From an uncultured bacterium (GTDB lineage Bacteria > Bacteroidota > Bacteroidia > Bacteroidales > Bacteroidaceae), in the NCBI GenBank assembly GCA_905216095.1, contig CAJMSQ010000028.1, forward strand, positions 1 through 31,275: DNA of 31,275 nucleotides, given 5' to 3'. Below, in pieces: positions 30,714-31,275 of the stretch (the first letter of the stretch is position 1; each line of letters opens with the position of its first letter). The notes below the pieces were generated by a model. It worked only from the letters and a program-made list of their open reading frames with translations. It did not search any database and was not told the origin of the DNA. A program made the translations under genes and the position numbers.

Positions 30714-31125
30714 CGCGATTCACCGCGGCATTGTGCTTGACCACATCAAGGCGGGCCGCGCGATGGACATTTACCGCTATCTGCATCTGGACGAGCTGCA
30801 ATGCCCGGTCGCCATCATCAAGAACGCCCGCAGCGAAGCCATGGGGCTGAAGGACATCATCAAGATTGACGACGAAATCGACATTGATTTGGATGTCGTG
30901 GGCTTTGTTGACCCCGGCACGACGGTGAACATCATCAAAGACGGCGTGGTGGTGGAAAAGAAGCGTCTGGAGCTTCCCGAACGCTTGGTGAACGTCATCC
31001 GCTGCAAGAACCCGCGCTGCATCACGACCGTCGAACCTTCCCTCGATCAGGTCTTCCGCCTGACCGACCGCACCCGCCGCATTTACCGCTGCATCTACTG
31101 CGACGCGGAACGGAAGCCGAAGTAA
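30703..31125 (+). CDS. pyrI: Aspartate carbamoyltransferase regulatory subunit
   Basis: This 140-residue protein binds CTP/ATP and the catalytic trimers. The N-terminal allosteric domain has [20 protein letters not shown], and the C-terminal zinc domain has four Cys ligands: C101, C106, C130 and C133 (CKNPRCITT...YRCIYC). It is somewhat short against the usual about 150 residues, mainly because the N-terminal extension before the allosteric domain is reduced. GGAGGG lies 8 bases before the ATG, a strong ribosome site, and the start overlaps pyrB by 11 bases. Immediately after the stop the sequence turns into poly-G, so anything further in the operon is lost. Confidence 0.94.
   Translation: MKIDAIHRGIVLDHIKAGRAMDIYRYLHLDELQCPVAIIKNARSEAMGLKDIIKIDDEIDIDLDVVGFVDPGTTVNIIKDGVVVEKKRLELPERLVNVIRCKNPRCITTVEPSLDQVFRLTDRTRRIYRCIYCDAERKPK

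Positions 31126-31275
<150 letters not shown>

Overview
The window reads as chromosomal DNA of a Bacteroidales bacterium (phylum Bacteroidota); I cannot name the genus. Most genes that have a recognisable promoter carry the Bacteroidota -7 element TAnnTTTG (TATCTTTG, TACCTTTG, TAACTTTG), sometimes with a -33 TTTG about 20 bases upstream. The families fit too: DUF4494, DUF4468, a BspA-type repeat, adjacent pyrB-pyrI, a rubrerythrin and LytTR signalling. The right end (31126-31275) is poly-G junk typical of a contig edge.

Layout. (1) 1-8784 is a surface-polysaccharide locus: a truncated FrhB-like protein, a polysaccharide pyruvyl transferase, a GT2, an EpsG/Wzy-like polymerase and a GT4. A DUF4143 AAA ATPase follows on the opposite strand, then another GT2, a WcaJ-type initiating sugar transferase and a nucleotidyltransferase-fold protein. 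Base composition changes sharply inside the locus: AT-rich around 420-3600, very GC-rich around 7000-8780. (2) 8785-9520 is non-coding, with a promoter, a terminator and a 21-bp tandem repeat. (3) 9521-14858 holds a LytS/LytTR two-component pair, a DUF4468 secreted protein, a YgbA-like Cys-rich protein, a probable 48-residue protein, cytidine deaminase, DUF4494 and a YggS-type PLP protein. (4) 15023-20207 (minus strand) holds nadE coupled to a stand-alone BatD N-domain protein, and an operon of ECF sigma factor, anti-sigma factor, a small secreted protein and an outer-membrane barrel. (5) 20545-22816 holds a TlpA-like lipoprotein, a nucleoside permease and tRNA-Lys(CTT). (6) 22817-28921 is the most unusual part: a second copy of the 21-bp tandem repeat, an approximately 315-nt structured RNA with its own promoter and terminator, and a tight operon encoding an LPP20-like secreted protein, a DUF4384 protein and a secreted BspA-repeat/coiled-coil/caspase protein. 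After these come the 3' remnant of an outer-membrane barrel gene and a secreted transglutaminase-like protein. (7) 29057-31125 holds rubrerythrin (minus strand) and pyrB-pyrI.

The best candidate for a little-described system is region 6: a periplasmic or surface caspase with both catalytic residues intact, two LPP20/DUF4384-type partners, a transglutaminase-fold neighbour, and a leader-position structured RNA that I cannot assign to a family by eye.
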